Below, in pieces: positions 1-12,202 of a DNA stretch of 64,000 nucleotides. Source of the stretch: Physcomitrium patens (Eukaryota; Streptophyta; Bryopsida; Funariales; Funariaceae); assembly GCF_000002425.4 (NCBI RefSeq), contig NC_037261.1:4676082-4740081 (forward strand). Reading direction: 5' to 3'. A model generated the notes under the pieces. It saw only the letters and a program-made list of their open reading frames with translations, was not told the origin of the DNA and made no database searches. Both the position numbers and the translations under genes were made by a program. Each line of letters starts with the position of its first letter. The first letter of the stretch is position 1.

Positions 1-900
1 CAATCCGCATACTTAATCCTATAGACATCTTTTTAATTCTTCAATCACAGATGTAACTTCGATTTCACAAAACAGTCAAGAGTAATCACACCCACTTCAT
101 TAAAACCCCGATTCACCAGTACAAAACTGACTTCAGCAACGATTGCGTCAGTCTTCGTAAAACCCTATGAAGAAAAAAAATCCCAATTCTTTGTCTCCCC
201 CTCCCCCCCCCCCTCCCGAAGCATGACGTTAGCTCTCCGACCCTTAAAATCATAATTCTCTCCCTCTCATTTCTTAACCTATCCTCCCCTTTAACCCTAA
301 TTCTCCCCTCTTTCAAACCCTAGCCTCTGAATTTCTTTAATCTTCCGTCTTGGATCCGGAATTGGCTCTGCTATGAGAACTTTCTCCTCCATTTTTTGCC
401 TTTTAAAAGGTTCTTTTTCCGGAAACAACGTTCCCTAAAATGGCACAGAGAACAGGACAGCCTGAAACGGAATCGAAACCCCCGTAATCGGAACAAAATT
501 GAGTCACCCGACCAATTCAAGTCTCATATTGGCTAAGAGGCCCGTAGTAAGACCTGGATGTTCCCGTTACTGGGTCAAATTGGTCCTTCGCATCAGATTG
601 GCTAAGAGGCCTGTAGTAAGACCTGGATGTTCCTGTAATTGGGTCAAATTGGTCCTTCGCGTGAGGCTCGCTTAGTCATCGATTTAGTCCTTTCAAGTCT
701 GTTGACTCCCACTATTGGACTCGAACGGAGCATTTTGTTATTGATAAGTATGCCCTGACCGACTGTGATGGGGTGTCTGAATTGGCTCCTCAATATTGGC
801 ACTGGAATCGGTCGTTGCTCCCAATATTCGAGGTAACTGAACATTAATAAAAGTCCCCTTTCTTTATATTTTCACGGTATACTCGTGTTACAACACGACA
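1..900 (-). repeat. 3' LTR of element H (partial)
   Basis: Matches 3974-4804 closely over its whole visible length. Its 5' end in element orientation is TGTCGTGTTGTAACACG at 900. It carries one tandem duplication of a 69-bp unit (528-596 and 597-665) that the other LTR lacks. Confidence 0.88.
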
Positions 901-914
901 TCCACCCCCTCTGA
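901..914 (-). other. Polypurine tract of element H
   Basis: On the minus strand a purine-rich stretch containing AGAGGGGGTGGA directly abuts the 3' LTR, the expected site for plus-strand DNA priming. Element G has a similar tract (AGAGGGAGTGGA) before its 3' LTR. Confidence 0.75.
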
Positions 915-3615
915 ACCTGTACATCCTCCGATATGCACCAATTTACCCAATTGTTGTTTGATTTATAATATATTCTCTACGCCTTTGTCCAGTTCGTCTT
1001 CGTCACCTTCATTATCCAAATCACTTTCATCTTCTTGCTGCATACCTAACTTGTATAATTCTCCTTTAATATTATATAATTTCTTTTCTTTCTTTTCTTT
1101 TAAAATCATCAACTTTCTTATTCATAATATTTCCATTCTCCAATATACCAATAAAACTCGCATCAAAGGCACCTTCATCTCGCGAGAGTACCTCCTCTTT
1201 TGTACCTCCATAATCTCACTTTACAGTGGTACCTCCCCAAAATCCTTAAATCCTTCAACAATCTTTGGCAATGGTTTCTCCCTCAACTTATCTCGATTCC
1301 GTTCATGGTTAGGAGGTACTGTTAGAAATTGTACAGCTTTCCTCCCATCTTCGCTACGTACCCTTGCATAAGCAAAACCATCGTCAAGTACTTTTGTTTC
1401 CATCCATGTTGCTGTAATATAAGGTTGTCCTAAAATCAACGAATAAGACGTTGTATCTTGAACAAAGAAATGTTGCTCCGTCGCAACATCCCCAATCTAA
1501 ATTTTGACATTTGGACAAGTTCCATATAATTTGCCCCGTGTGTTATTAGCTGCTCGTATTGCCCATCCATGTTCCATATCAATTGGCCATTTTTGCTTCT
1601 TATAAAGATCTCTAGACATGAAATTTATTTCAGAACCATGGTCGACTAAAGCAACAATTGGTTCTTCTATATCTCCTACTTTCACCAATACCTCAGTAAT
1701 TGCCCTTGCCCAATACTTTCGAGTATAATGACTCAAAGTTTTCATTTCCTTATCACTATAATCTTCGAAATGTACTCGTTGATTATATCCATTCTTTTCA
1801 TTTGTTGATTGCTTGTAACTAATATCAATCTCTTCTTCATCTTTATATATTCTTACATCAATAGTATGACTCATTCCAGTTTTATCTATTAATTACCTCT
1901 TTCGCTTAATACTGTCAATGATAATATCATGAAACTCCTTTTTTGCAATTTCCAAAACTTCTTTCAATGTGAATTCCACCTTAGCATTTAATATACGTTC
2001 TTCCAACACCCCTTTCAAATTTGTTGCCGCTTCAATGTCAAAAAGTAGCTTATAAGCAATTGATTTGCCCTTATCTTTTGTCTCCCTTGTTTTTTCTTCC
2101 AATGATGCTGAGGTATCCTTTACAGGCAATTCTTGTGAAGTTGCCTCTCGAGCCTTGTCTCCTCGAGTTTGGCTCTTAGAAGAATTTTCTTCTCTCATAT
2201 CATCAAAATTTCCTCGTCTCTTTTCTTCCAGCAAAGCTTCATGTTGGCTCTTAGCAATATATGCATGAACTGAAAGAGACTCAACAGGATCCTCCCAACC
2301 TCTTGTACCTCGTATTGTAGCTGCAGTCCTCAATAACGCTTCTCGAGGTAATTTTCCTTCTTGCATTGTAGAAATGGCAGAAGCCCAAACTCACTAGTTT
2401 CCATACTTCCACCAATTTCATCATCTACTCTAGCACCATAACTTGCACTTTCTCGTGCTGCTGTTTCATGCTCCTTTAAGTAATCTTAACCAATGCTCTC
2501 ATTCCTTCCTTGCCAAAATTGGTTTGAAGAAGATCCTCCCTATCTTTTAATGCTATCTTCCCATCTTTCTACCAAATAATCCCTTGCCGTATCATATTAT
2601 TAAATTCATTGCAATCTTTCCTAGTGTGTGAAGCGTCATCACACCAAATGCATCTTTGCACATATCCTTGTTTTGAAACATTCTTAAATTATTTGTAGAA
2701 GTATTCTCTTCAAGTCTTGTCAATTTGATTTGAAGATCTCGCATTCCTCGTATAATTTCTTCCATCTCCATATCTGCTTTCTTTGATAAGGATGTCGAAG
2801 GTTGAACTGTAGGCATTGTTGGTGGTATTGTACATACTGGAGCTTTGGGTGCTTGTACTGTTTTCGGAATATTGTTCCTATCCTTCCTCCTTTTTCTTTT
2901 TGCAAGTAATCCTACCGTATCTTCAACGTTCTTCTATTTTGTTGTCAATCCTTTATCTTCTTCTTTGTCTTCAAGAAGGAGTTCTAATTTTCTTTGCAAT
3001 TCTCCATCAGCAGCTTGAAGAAATAGATCAACTTTGTTCGGCTCCAATGTCAATTTTTCTACCTTCGATAATTGAGAGTACTGCCTCTCAAATTCCCTTA
3101 GTAGCTCTATTGCTTGTAAATTCTTATTAGGCCATTCAATCCATTCCAGAAACAGCTTCTTAGTAACGCGATCAGCATCTTCTAAGAAATATTTGTCTTT
3201 CAATGCATGTAAAAAAACCTCCCATGAATTCCCATAACGATCCGTAATCGATGTAATATGGTCTCTTATCTCGAGTATCGTGGCAAGTCTAAATAATTCA
3301 ACCATTTTCTTCTCAGAAACCTGATTTAAGTACATTTCATGAACATAACATCTTAAATACCTTGAAATATTTCTTCCATCAAATTGATCAATTTTATTGA
3401 CCATTGCTTGCAATGCTTTGGTTGCCAAAGCTTCCTTTTGATCATTGCTTTGCTGTTGCTACATTGATAATGAGAAGGCTTGAAACATACTAGCAATAGA
3501 CGGATCTATGTGCATATCTTGTCCTTTAGAAGAACTCCTACCAGAAACTCCTCCCAAAGATCCTTCAAAACTTTTATTTTTGTTCTTAATAAAAATAAAA
3601 ATAAAATCAAATGAA

Positions 3616-3660
3616 ATCCAATACCTTCTACCTAAAGCTTTCACGTTGGGTTCACCACTT
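3616..3660 (-). other. Primer-binding-site region of element H
   Basis: Directly inside the 5' LTR the minus strand reads TGGTGAACCCAACGTGAAAG. The same motif at the same place occurs in element F (TGGTGAACCCGATGTGAAAC, near 37838) and, weaker, in G (TGGTGAAC near 43740). The position and leading TGG fit a tRNA primer-binding site. I could not name the tRNA. Confidence 0.55.
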
Positions 3661-4804
3661 TTTTCGTATTACATGCTTTTCTGCTCGAGAACGCGCAAGG
3701 CGTCTGGTTATAGAAGGTAATATAGAGATTCGCTAATATTCAAGCAGTCTATCGGTTTTTAACTATTTGAATATAAACGACTGTAAGAATATACCATAAA
3801 TCTATACGAATGTCCTTTGACTGCTTGCCGAAATCCTTTTTGTCCCAGCCGATAGGTCTCTAGACATTACAGAGAACCTCGAACAATCCAATCTGCTAAT
3901 CTCCGATACCGCTTTATACTCATGACCTTGTATCCACTGCCTGTCTTGTTAGATTAACCTAAAAATTTTTATTCACTCCGCATACTCAATCCTATAGACA
4001 TCTTTTTAATTCTTCAATCACAGATGTAACTTCGATTTCACAAAATAGTCAAGAGTAATCACACCCACTTCATTAAAACCCCGATTCACTAGTACAAAAC
4101 TGACTTCAGCAACAATTGCGTCAGTCTTCGTAAAATCCTATGAAGAAAAAAAACCCCAATTCTTTGTCTTTCCCCCCCCCCCTCTCCCCCGAAGCATGAT
4201 GTTAGCTCTCCGACCCTTAAAATCCTAATTCTACTCCTCTCATTTCTTAACCTATCTTCCCCTTTAATCCTAATTCTCCCCTCTTTCAAACCCTAGCCTC
4301 TGAATTTCTTTAATCTTCCGTCTTCGATCCGGAATTGGCTCTGCTATCAGAACTTTCTCCTCCATTTTTTGCCTTTTAAAAGGTTCTTTTTCTGGAAACA
4401 ACGTTCCCTAAAATGGCACAGAGAACAGGACAGCCTGAAACGGAATCAAAACCCCCATAATCGGAACAAAATTCAGTCACCCGACCAATTCAAGTCTCAT
4501 ATTGGCTAAGAGGCCCGTAGTAAGACCTGGATGTTTCCGTAATTGGATCAAATTGGTCCTTCGCGTCAGGCTCGCTCAGTCATCGATTTAGTCCTTTCAA
4601 TTCTGTTGACTCCCACTATTGGACTCGAACGGAGCATTTTGTTACTGGTAAGTATGCCCTGACCGACTGTGATGGGGTGTCTGAATTGGCCCCTGAATAT
4701 TGGCATTGGAATCGGTCGTTGCTCTCAATATTCGAGGTAACTGAACATTAATAAAAGTCCTCTTTTTTTATATTTTTATGGTATATTCGTGTTACAACAT
4801 GACA
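3661..4804 (-). repeat. 5' LTR of element H
   Basis: About 1.14 kb. In element orientation it starts TGTCATGTTGTAACACG at 4804 and ends near TGTAATACGA at about 3663. It shares its first part with the LTRs of G. It contains AAACCCTAG- and CCTAATTC-like telomere-type words and a C-rich run near 4170-4195. Confidence 0.85.
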
Positions 4805-6657
4805 ACAAGCTTGACGATGATTCAAGACATGTGCTGACATGAAGTACTCGAGGTTCTTATAGTCTGTATATACAGTAACTGGACTTGAGGTGCCTTCTAG
4901 ATAATGATGCCATTCTTGAAATGAATCCACGATTGCAAGGAGCTCTTTGTGATGGATCTCATAATTAATCTTGGCTGTTGAAAATTTCTTCGAATAGAAA
5001 GCTATTGGATGGAGTTTATCATCTGTTCCCATTTGTGACAACATTGTACCTATAACAAAATCTGATGTGTCTATTTCCATAAAAAGTACCTTGAAAAAGT
5101 CAACATATTATAAGATTGGTGTAGAAATAAATTCTTTCTTTAAAGCATCAAATGATACTTCTCTTTCTTTATTCCACTTAAGTTTGTTTCTATAAGTCAA
5201 ATGTGTAAGTAGAGGTGTAAGTTGAGAAAAATTCTTGATGAAGATTTGATAATAATTAGCAAAGCCCAAAAAGCATTGCACATCTCATATTGTTCTTGGA
5301 ATCTTTCAATCTATGATAGTTTGAACCTTCTTGGGATCCATCATAAGGCCTTCGTTGGAAATGATATATCCTAAAAAGTCAACTTGAGTAGTATAGAATA
5401 CACACTTTTCTAACTTGGCATATAATCCTACATTTCTAAGTTTCTATAATACGCAACAAACATGAAGCTCATATTCTTCTATGTTCTTAGAGTAAATTAG
5501 AATGTCGTCTAAATAGCAAACAACGAAATTATCTAAAAACTCATGAAAAATATTATTCATAAGATGTTGAAAAGTAACCAGTGTATTCGTGAGTCCAAAA
5601 GGTATGACATTATCTTCAAAATGTCCATACCTAGTTCAAAAAGTAGTCTTCTATTCATCTCCTTCTTTAATACGAACTAAGTTGTATGCTCCTCGTAGAT
5701 CTATTTTGATATAGATCTTTGCTTGATTGAGTTGATCAAGAAGTGCTGAAATCAAAGGCAAAGGATATCTATTTTTGATGGTGATCTTGTTGAATCCTTG
5801 ATAATCCACATACATTCGTAAAGATCTATCTTTTTTCTTCACAAATAAGATAGGAGACCAGACTTGAGATTTATAATGGTATATGAAGTTCTTTACCAAA
5901 TTTTCATCAATGTACTCCTTTAATGCAGCCAACTGATTCTGCGATAAGATATAGATTGGTCCAAATGGTGGTTGAGCACCTTCTTGAGGATCAATTGTAG
6001 AATCATAAGGTCGATGCTCGGAGAGAATATCTGCATTCTTCTTTTCAAAAATGTCTTAGAATTTTTGATATTGCTCAGGAATATCACTTGATGTTTTTCA
6101 CCATTAAAAATGAGTGTAGTATATATAGCAAAAGATGATCTTTCTTTTGTAGCATGCATAAAAGCTTTTGCACCTACTAATAAAGGTTTGGATATAGTAG
6201 ACTTACGTACTTCTACTTTGCTAATATGATCTTGGATTATACTATCAAAAAAATTAAGGTTATGAGAAATCCAATCTATTTGAAGGTTATATTTTTCTAG
6301 CCATGATAATCCTAAAATAATCTGATTAGAAGGGGATTTTATTACATTAAATACTACTATGCTATTATGATCTTTAATTGCTATATCTAAAGGAATAGTT
6401 TCATGGGTAACATTTCCAGAAGACAACAAACGTCCATCTATGACTTCTATATGTACGGATTTAACTTTCTTCACAAAAGGTATTTTTTGATTTTTGGCAA
6501 AATCTTTGTCTATAAAACATGCTGAGGCTCCTAAATCTAACAAGATAAAGACTTTGTGATTATTAAGTCCTAAATATACTTCTATTATAAAACAAGGTGA
6601 GGGATCTGAGGAGAAGATAAGACCTTTACTAGGTGTTGCACATGATTTGAGTGGCAC
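4805..6657 (-). pseudogene. C1 pol fossil: protease, RT, partial RNase H
   Basis: The protease part at 6657-5920 keeps the LLDLGASACFIDKDFA region and the LGLSWLEKYN motif typical of chromovirus proteases. RT follows to about 5100, and RNase H (KLHPIAFYSKKFS, HKELLAIVDSFQEW) reaches the junction with H at 4804. The same domains in the same order appear in B at 50110-46622. Many breaks. Confidence 0.82.
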
Positions 6658-6662
6658 GGTCC

Positions 6663-7733
6663 CTATTGTAGTTGGAAAAACTTATTTTCCGATACATTAT
6701 CTTCTTTGGTAATTGTGCTCCTTATTTTGTAATTGTATTGCTTCTTTGGATAATATTGAGTAATATGTTTAGCTTCTCTACAATTTAAACACAATCCCTC
6801 TTGGAAACATCGAGTCTTTTCTTGCTTTGTGAGAGGTTTAAAACATATCATATCAATTTGCATTGGTTTCGGCTCTAACAAATATGTTTCTAAAAACTTG
6901 GAAGCTACCACCATTACTTGACTTGTTCTTCTCTAATCAAATCTTTGTTCTTCATGCCTTTCAAATAAACAATTGTCGCATGTAATGGCTTGAGTAATAA
7001 ATTATTCTAAAGATTCTACTTTCAACATTGTTAATAAAAAATCTTTGACGCTATCCTTCAATTTATATCAAAATTGGTTGATAAGTGCTTTGTCGTTCCA
7101 GTCCATGTCGTAAGCAAGATTTTGGAATTCGATAGCATATGTAGTGGCTGATCGTGATTCTTACTGTAAGGATAAAAGCTTGGTCTCTGCTATTTGTTCT
7201 TGATCACTTTCTCCAAATATGGCCATAAATATTTCTAAGAATGAATTCAAATCATAAAAGAGTCATGAATCTTTTTCCATTAAAGGTGAAAACCAAGAGA
7301 GAGCACTTCTTGATAGTAGTGCACCTATAAATCCGACTTGAATAAATCTATGAAGATATTGGAAAGAGTGCAACCTCAGATAGAGATTGACTTGTAGCAA
7401 AAATCTTTGAAATTTTGATCTTGTTCCATCAAAATTTTTAAGCATACTAATCCTTATCCCTATCATACTTGTAGAAGCAAAACTCCCTAGATTTTGTTGT
7501 GACATTGATCTACTTGCTTCTTTCTACTACACAACTTTTTGCCACATACTTTGAACTTCTTCCATACGCGTAGGCATAGTATTTTTATGATTCATGTTGA
7601 AAATACGTGAGATTTCGAGTCCTAGAGTGTTGACAGGTTCATGAAGATTTGCCATAGTTACAAATCTATTCTCACTTCCATTGAGAGTAGCATCCATAAT
7701 CTTTTCTTCTATAGAAAACTCAAATGAATTCAA
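6663..7733 (-). pseudogene. C1 gag fossil
   Basis: Corresponds to the gag of element B by position and by its zinc-knuckle segment (GLCLNCREAKHITQYYPKK, near 6800). The N-terminal part begins around 7733 (MNSFEFSIEEKI). As in B, gag ends just before the protease frame begins. Broken, many breaks. Confidence 0.75.
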
Positions 7734-7948
7734 AAGTTAAATTAGAGGAGGGTGATTTGCAACCTCTAAAAACAAATCCCACAAAGAAGGATAATCCACT
7801 CTCTTTAAAGAAAAGATCAGTGATAGAAAACAAGATTTTTTGTTTAAAGGTCGGAAGTCCGTAATTTTCAAAACACAACAATAGAAGTGGAGTAATCCAC
7901 TCACTTCTAAAACAAGACAAAAATAATATATTAAGACTCTTGTCAAAC

Positions 7949-8499
7949 TCTCAAGGACATGAATCTCAAAGAAAGAGAATCCTCAATACACTCTTCTATC
8001 ACTGAAGAGAACTAGAAAGTCTCTCAAAAGATGATGTAATATTAACTAGCATGGCTATTGCTAAAATCAAGAAGATTAGAAAGTCTTGAAATAAGACTAA
8101 GACTAGAAAGGCGTTGATAAGAGTGAAGAAGACTTTATTCTTGCCTCCATATATACTATCCAACTAAGAGCTATATGGTGATATCCTACACGACCTCCAA
8201 CATGTATTGACTTTGCTAACCACATGTCTTATCTTGTAAGGTAAGTTATCTATGTATACGCCACGTAGTTGACTTGTTCCACAAGCTATTATATTGAGAT
8301 AACTTGTTCTATAAGCTACCAATACATGGTTAGTTTTTTGGCCAAGTTTCTAACCTACAAACACATCTAAAGTCAAAACCGTGTCTATGAAACTTCTAAG
8401 AAGCTTCTCTAGAAGACTTTATGAAATTATTCTATATTTACTTACTTCTATTTAATCATATAAGTAACTATTGAGGTAAATATATATGTTCGTGATACA
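7949..8499 (-). repeat. 5' LTR of C1
   Basis: About 550 bp, homologous throughout to the 530-bp LTRs of element B. The shared blocks include the mid-LTR TATATATACTATC region and the terminal GTTCGTGATACA, which corresponds to GTCCGTGACA in B. Strongly diverged from B. Confidence 0.78.
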
Positions 8500-9102
8500 T
8501 ATTCATGTTGTAATATGCAAAATTACATGACTCCCCATAAATGCAGGTAAATTTGCTTGAAGAAGGAATGGCTAAATAATGAGTTGTATGTGCATTATAA
8601 ATGACTTTACAAGTCTATTTTGAGCATGTTCATATAAAATACAATATGTCAATTTAATCCTCATTACAATATAGCAATCTTTAAAAGACTTTGATACAAA
8701 TTATTTTTTATTATCTATATACAATGTTTTGATAGGATAATCAAGAAAATGTAGTAAAAAAAAAAAAACATAGATATAAGATTAGAAAACACCATATTTT
8801 GGACTAATAATAATGAAACATGTGATTGTATTCCTAATGCATCAACATTGATTAAAAATAAAAAAATAATCTACATATTGGATTAATAGGACTACAAATA
8901 ATACTATACAATCTTTCAAGTATTAGTGGTAACTCTTATAGAAGTCTCCAAGTTGAAAGCCAAGCAAACATCTTGCCTTACATATATACATAATATAATT
9001 TTATAAAATCTACATTTGCAAGTCTTAAATTATATCCAATTGTATATGGAATTATCTTCCAAAATAATATAGATCTTAGATGTCTCAATCGTCCATGCCA
9101 GA

Positions 9103-9103
<1 letters not shown>

Positions 9104-9162
<59 letters not shown>

Positions 9163-9182
9163 AACAACAACAACAACAACAA
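9104..9182. repeat. A58 run plus (CAA)n
   Basis: A run of 58 A is followed by about seven CAA units. It could mark the 3' tail of an old non-LTR retroposon on the plus strand. The DNA before it has no recognisable LINE or SINE body, so only the simple repeat is certain. Confidence 0.9.
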
Positions 9183-9506
9183 CTTTCTATGATAGATGAT
9201 ACAAAATTAAATATAATGCGAGGTTAGATTGCAATTTGGTATAAACCATTTGTTGTAGCAAAGGCTTTTTTAACAACTTTATGGTTCTATGTAAGGTCCA
9301 AAACCTCTTTCTTATCTAGAATGGCGGTTGAGAGGTGATAACCATTGGCATGTACATCTTAGTAGTTGATTAGACCCCAAGATGCTAAAGATGTAAACAT
9401 TGCATATTAACATTTTATGATGGAGCTTGCATGTGATTTTACCATTGCTATTCTCTCTTAGAAATAAATTACTATCATATTGTGATTTGGCTATTATGTA
9501 AAAATA

Positions 9507-9509
<3 letters not shown>

Positions 9510-9545
<36 letters not shown>

Positions 9546-9568
9546 TATATATATATAGATATATATAT
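9510..9568. repeat. AT microsatellite with TAGA interruptions
   Basis: About 59 bases of alternating A and T, interrupted twice by AGAT. It is a simple-sequence repeat. Confidence 0.92.
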
Positions 9569-11676
9569 TTAATATATAATTTACAATACAATGTGGTGAA
9601 CGCCACATTATTAGATTTTAATTAGTCACAAAATAAGTTTAGATTATTACTTTGAAGTAATTAATTTAAAAAAATTATTATTGAAGTTGATTTTATATTG
9701 ATGATAAATTTTTATATATTTAGAGCCATCTTCATTAGACATTGGTGATTATTAAAATTTTATTTTATTTTATTTTATTTGATATTTAGGACATATGTTA
9801 TGTAAAAATTATAAGAAAAAGGATTGGAGAAGGAATTTGGTAGCAAAAAGAGTAGTTAAGGCATCTATATGGATGAATAGAGATGGATGATAAAAATCTC
9901 TATTCTTATTAGCCAAAATTCATGTTGAATGGACTTTAAGGAGATTACCTAAGGTCATACTAGGAATTTGGATTATTCATTCAAGGCCATTGAAATTTAA
10001 AAGACTCGGATCAGAGAGTTTAGGTTTTTGGCTATAGTTTTGGTATAAATTTTGTATGATTTGGAGTTTTTATAAAAAATATATAGATGCTCAAAGTTAA
10101 GATATTGGTTTTGTATCTAGTATCACTCTTTTAGCTATAATGTACAAGAAGTATTGAAGGATTGGCAATTGGAGTTAAAGAGAATATTTTTTTGGCTACA
10201 CTTTTTATGTATTGTTTAATAAATTCTAAGCTAGAATAAAAGAGTTATAAGAAGTTGAAGGCAAAGCTTGTAATTTATAGGCAATAACTGACTTGATTTA
10301 CTAGTGGTTGTGATTTGAACTATATCTTAAGTAATTTGATAAGATTTTGGCTCAAAATTTTAAAAAATATGTCTTATCATGCTATTAAACTTTATACACA
10401 AATTTTGTAGCATTTGAAATTTGGATTTTTGAGATATAGAAAAAATAGTATTTGGATGCTTATAAATTAGAGTTTAAGAGCTTCAACTAGGATTTCCAAG
10501 ATGTCAGATGATCTATAGTAGATTTACAATTTATTTTTTTTGTGGTTAAGGTTAAGAAAAAAATATACATCATTTAGAAACTTGAAAAAAATTTAATGGT
10601 TAGATCAAGAGATATGAATTTTTAAAATTCAAGGAAAAAAATCTTTGTAAGAGAAAAATGTTTTGAAACGGTTTTATAATAATTTGGATATTTTATATAA
10701 ATTAAAAGGATTTTTAGGAGCTAAGATTTTATATATATGTAAAAGATGGAGATATGGAGCTATAAAAAAATTATGGTATAAAGATGAATTTTTGTAAGAA
10801 GATTATAATTTTTTTTTGAGCTTATGGAAAATCAAAGTCACTAGCACTTCATTGTGATTTGGTATAGCAAAGGATGTTAAAGCATTTTTAAATGCTTTAG
10901 AAAGTCTTATATATAAAGCTTCTTAGATATAAAAGGGTTTTATCAGTAGAATATCTTTTAATATTGTTATATTTATTTGGCCTTTCTAATAAGAATATAT
11001 CACTTATTGGAACTTATCCAATAAGTTAAAGCTAAAATTTCTACAACTAGGTATCCAATGTATTTTCAAATAGAAAATCACGCCATATAACAATACATTT
11101 GCTCTAGCCATAGTCATTAAATTTTTAGTTTCTTAAGTTGAAGATTTTTTAGTAAAAAATTGTCTATTATGCAAGATAATATATGTTGTTGTAGAATCAA
11201 TGGATCCATCATTTGACTCATTATTAGAGATTTTTTCATTCATATAAGCCTCTAAATCATCAACACCAATTAAGTATATAGATACATCTATGGTATGAAC
11301 TTCATGAGCCTCAAATTAAAGTTTCTTATTTTCTTCAAATATTTTAATGAAGTATTTTGAAAGTACGACATGTATAAACTAAATGCCTAATTATTCCATA
11401 TTTATAATAAAATCATATTTCTTATTTTTTTTCTATTCTAATTAGTAGTAGAATATTTATTCTTTTCATATAGCCAAAATTTGTCATGTCTACGATTACT
11501 TTTGTGTTTTTGAGCACCTTTTCTATATTTGTATATTTTTTTTTCTTTTGGACTGTGAAATATTTAATGCATGAGATTTTGAAACTATATTTATAATTAG
11601 ACAAGATTTTGTATTATGTAAGAATGACTCATTTTGTTTCTTTGCAAGAAATAGATTAGACATAAAATCAAGATGA

Positions 11677-12202
11677 TATCAAGGACATAAATCTTAAAGA
11701 AAAAAAATCTCAATACACTCTATCATTCAAAAATACTAGAAAATCATTTGAAGATGATATAGTATTAAATTAGAATGGCTATTGCAAAAGACAAGAAGAC
11801 TAGAAAGTCTTGAAATAAGAGTAAAGACTAGAAAGGCATTGACAAGAGTAAAGAAGGCTTCACTCTTGCTTACATATATATTCTTAATTAGGAGCTATAT
11901 GGTGATATCTTATAGGACCTTCAAAATATGTTGACTTTGTAAGACACATATCTTGACTTCTAAGGCAAGTTTTTTATATGTGCACTACATAGTTAACTTA
12001 TTCTATAAGCTATTAAGATATTTTTAACTTATTGATCAAGTTTTTAATCTATCAATCAACTAAAAATACATGTAAAGTCAAAGCAACATCTATAAAGCTT
12101 CTAAAAAGCTTTTTTAGAAACTATCTTGAAATAAATCTACTTTTATCTACTTTTATTTAATCATATAGATAAATATTAGAATAAATATGTATGTCTATGA
12201 TA
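11677..12202 (-). repeat. 3' LTR of C2
   Basis: 526 bp, homologous to the LTRs of B and C1. It ends TATGTATGTCTATGATA, matching B's TATGTATGTCCGTGACA. It is preceded by the GATGA target duplication. Confidence 0.82.

Larger units (their letters stand above)
901..3660 (-). pseudogene. Internal region of element H: gag, protease-like part and polyprotein tail
   Basis: Reading on the minus strand from the 5' LTR, there is a retrotransposon gag-type domain around 3428-2934 (motifs such as LFLEWIEWPNKNLQ and REFERQYSQLSKVEKL). This is followed by a middle segment and an aspartic-protease-like part around 1870-1230 (VALVDHGSEINFMS, then LILGQPYIT-like). A short acidic tail near 1000 matches the end of element G's integrase-side polyprotein. 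The same order is seen in element G, where RT, RNase H and integrase follow. The region is a fossil with several breaks and no RT or integrase. Confidence 0.8.
1..4804 (-). mobile_element. Element H: family-2 Ty3/gypsy-like LTR element, cut by the window edge, lacks most of pol
   Basis: Two related LTRs (1-900, cut by the window edge, and about 3661-4804) flank an internal part on the minus strand. The parts seen are a gag domain, a CCHC-bearing middle part, a protease-like segment, and a short acidic C-terminal tail resembling the end of element G's polyprotein. No reverse transcriptase, RNase H or integrase was seen in the 2.76 kb interior, so this is a defective or non-autonomous copy. The LTR pair differs by a few percent, suggesting moderate age. 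It is inserted in the RNase H region of chromovirus C1. The left target duplication lies outside the window. Broken, with several breaks. Confidence 0.85.
4805..8499 (-). mobile_element. Element C1: old, 3'-truncated chromovirus (Ty3/gypsy), interrupted by H
   Basis: A minus-strand Ty3/gypsy element closely related to B. From right to left it has a 5' LTR (7949-8499), a leader, gag, protease, RT and the first part of RNase H, where element H has inserted. The rest lies beyond the window start, if it exists. RT signatures include NRYPLPLISALLDQL and DLRGAYNLVRIKEGDE. Heavily degraded, with many breaks. Confidence 0.85.
8500..11671. other. AT-rich intergenic DNA, no gene seen
   Basis: About 3.2 kb without any supported gene. 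It contains a 58-base A run followed by CAA repeats (9104-9182) and an AT microsatellite (9510-9568). The stretch from about 9800 to 11000 has phrases typical of plant intergenic repeats, but I could not tie it to an element in this window. Confidence 0.6.

Noticed and set aside
958-1371. 137-codon open frame on the plus strand, rich in Ser and Leu
   Set aside because: It lies opposite the protease-like part and tail of element H; its composition reflects the reverse strand of an acidic coding part.
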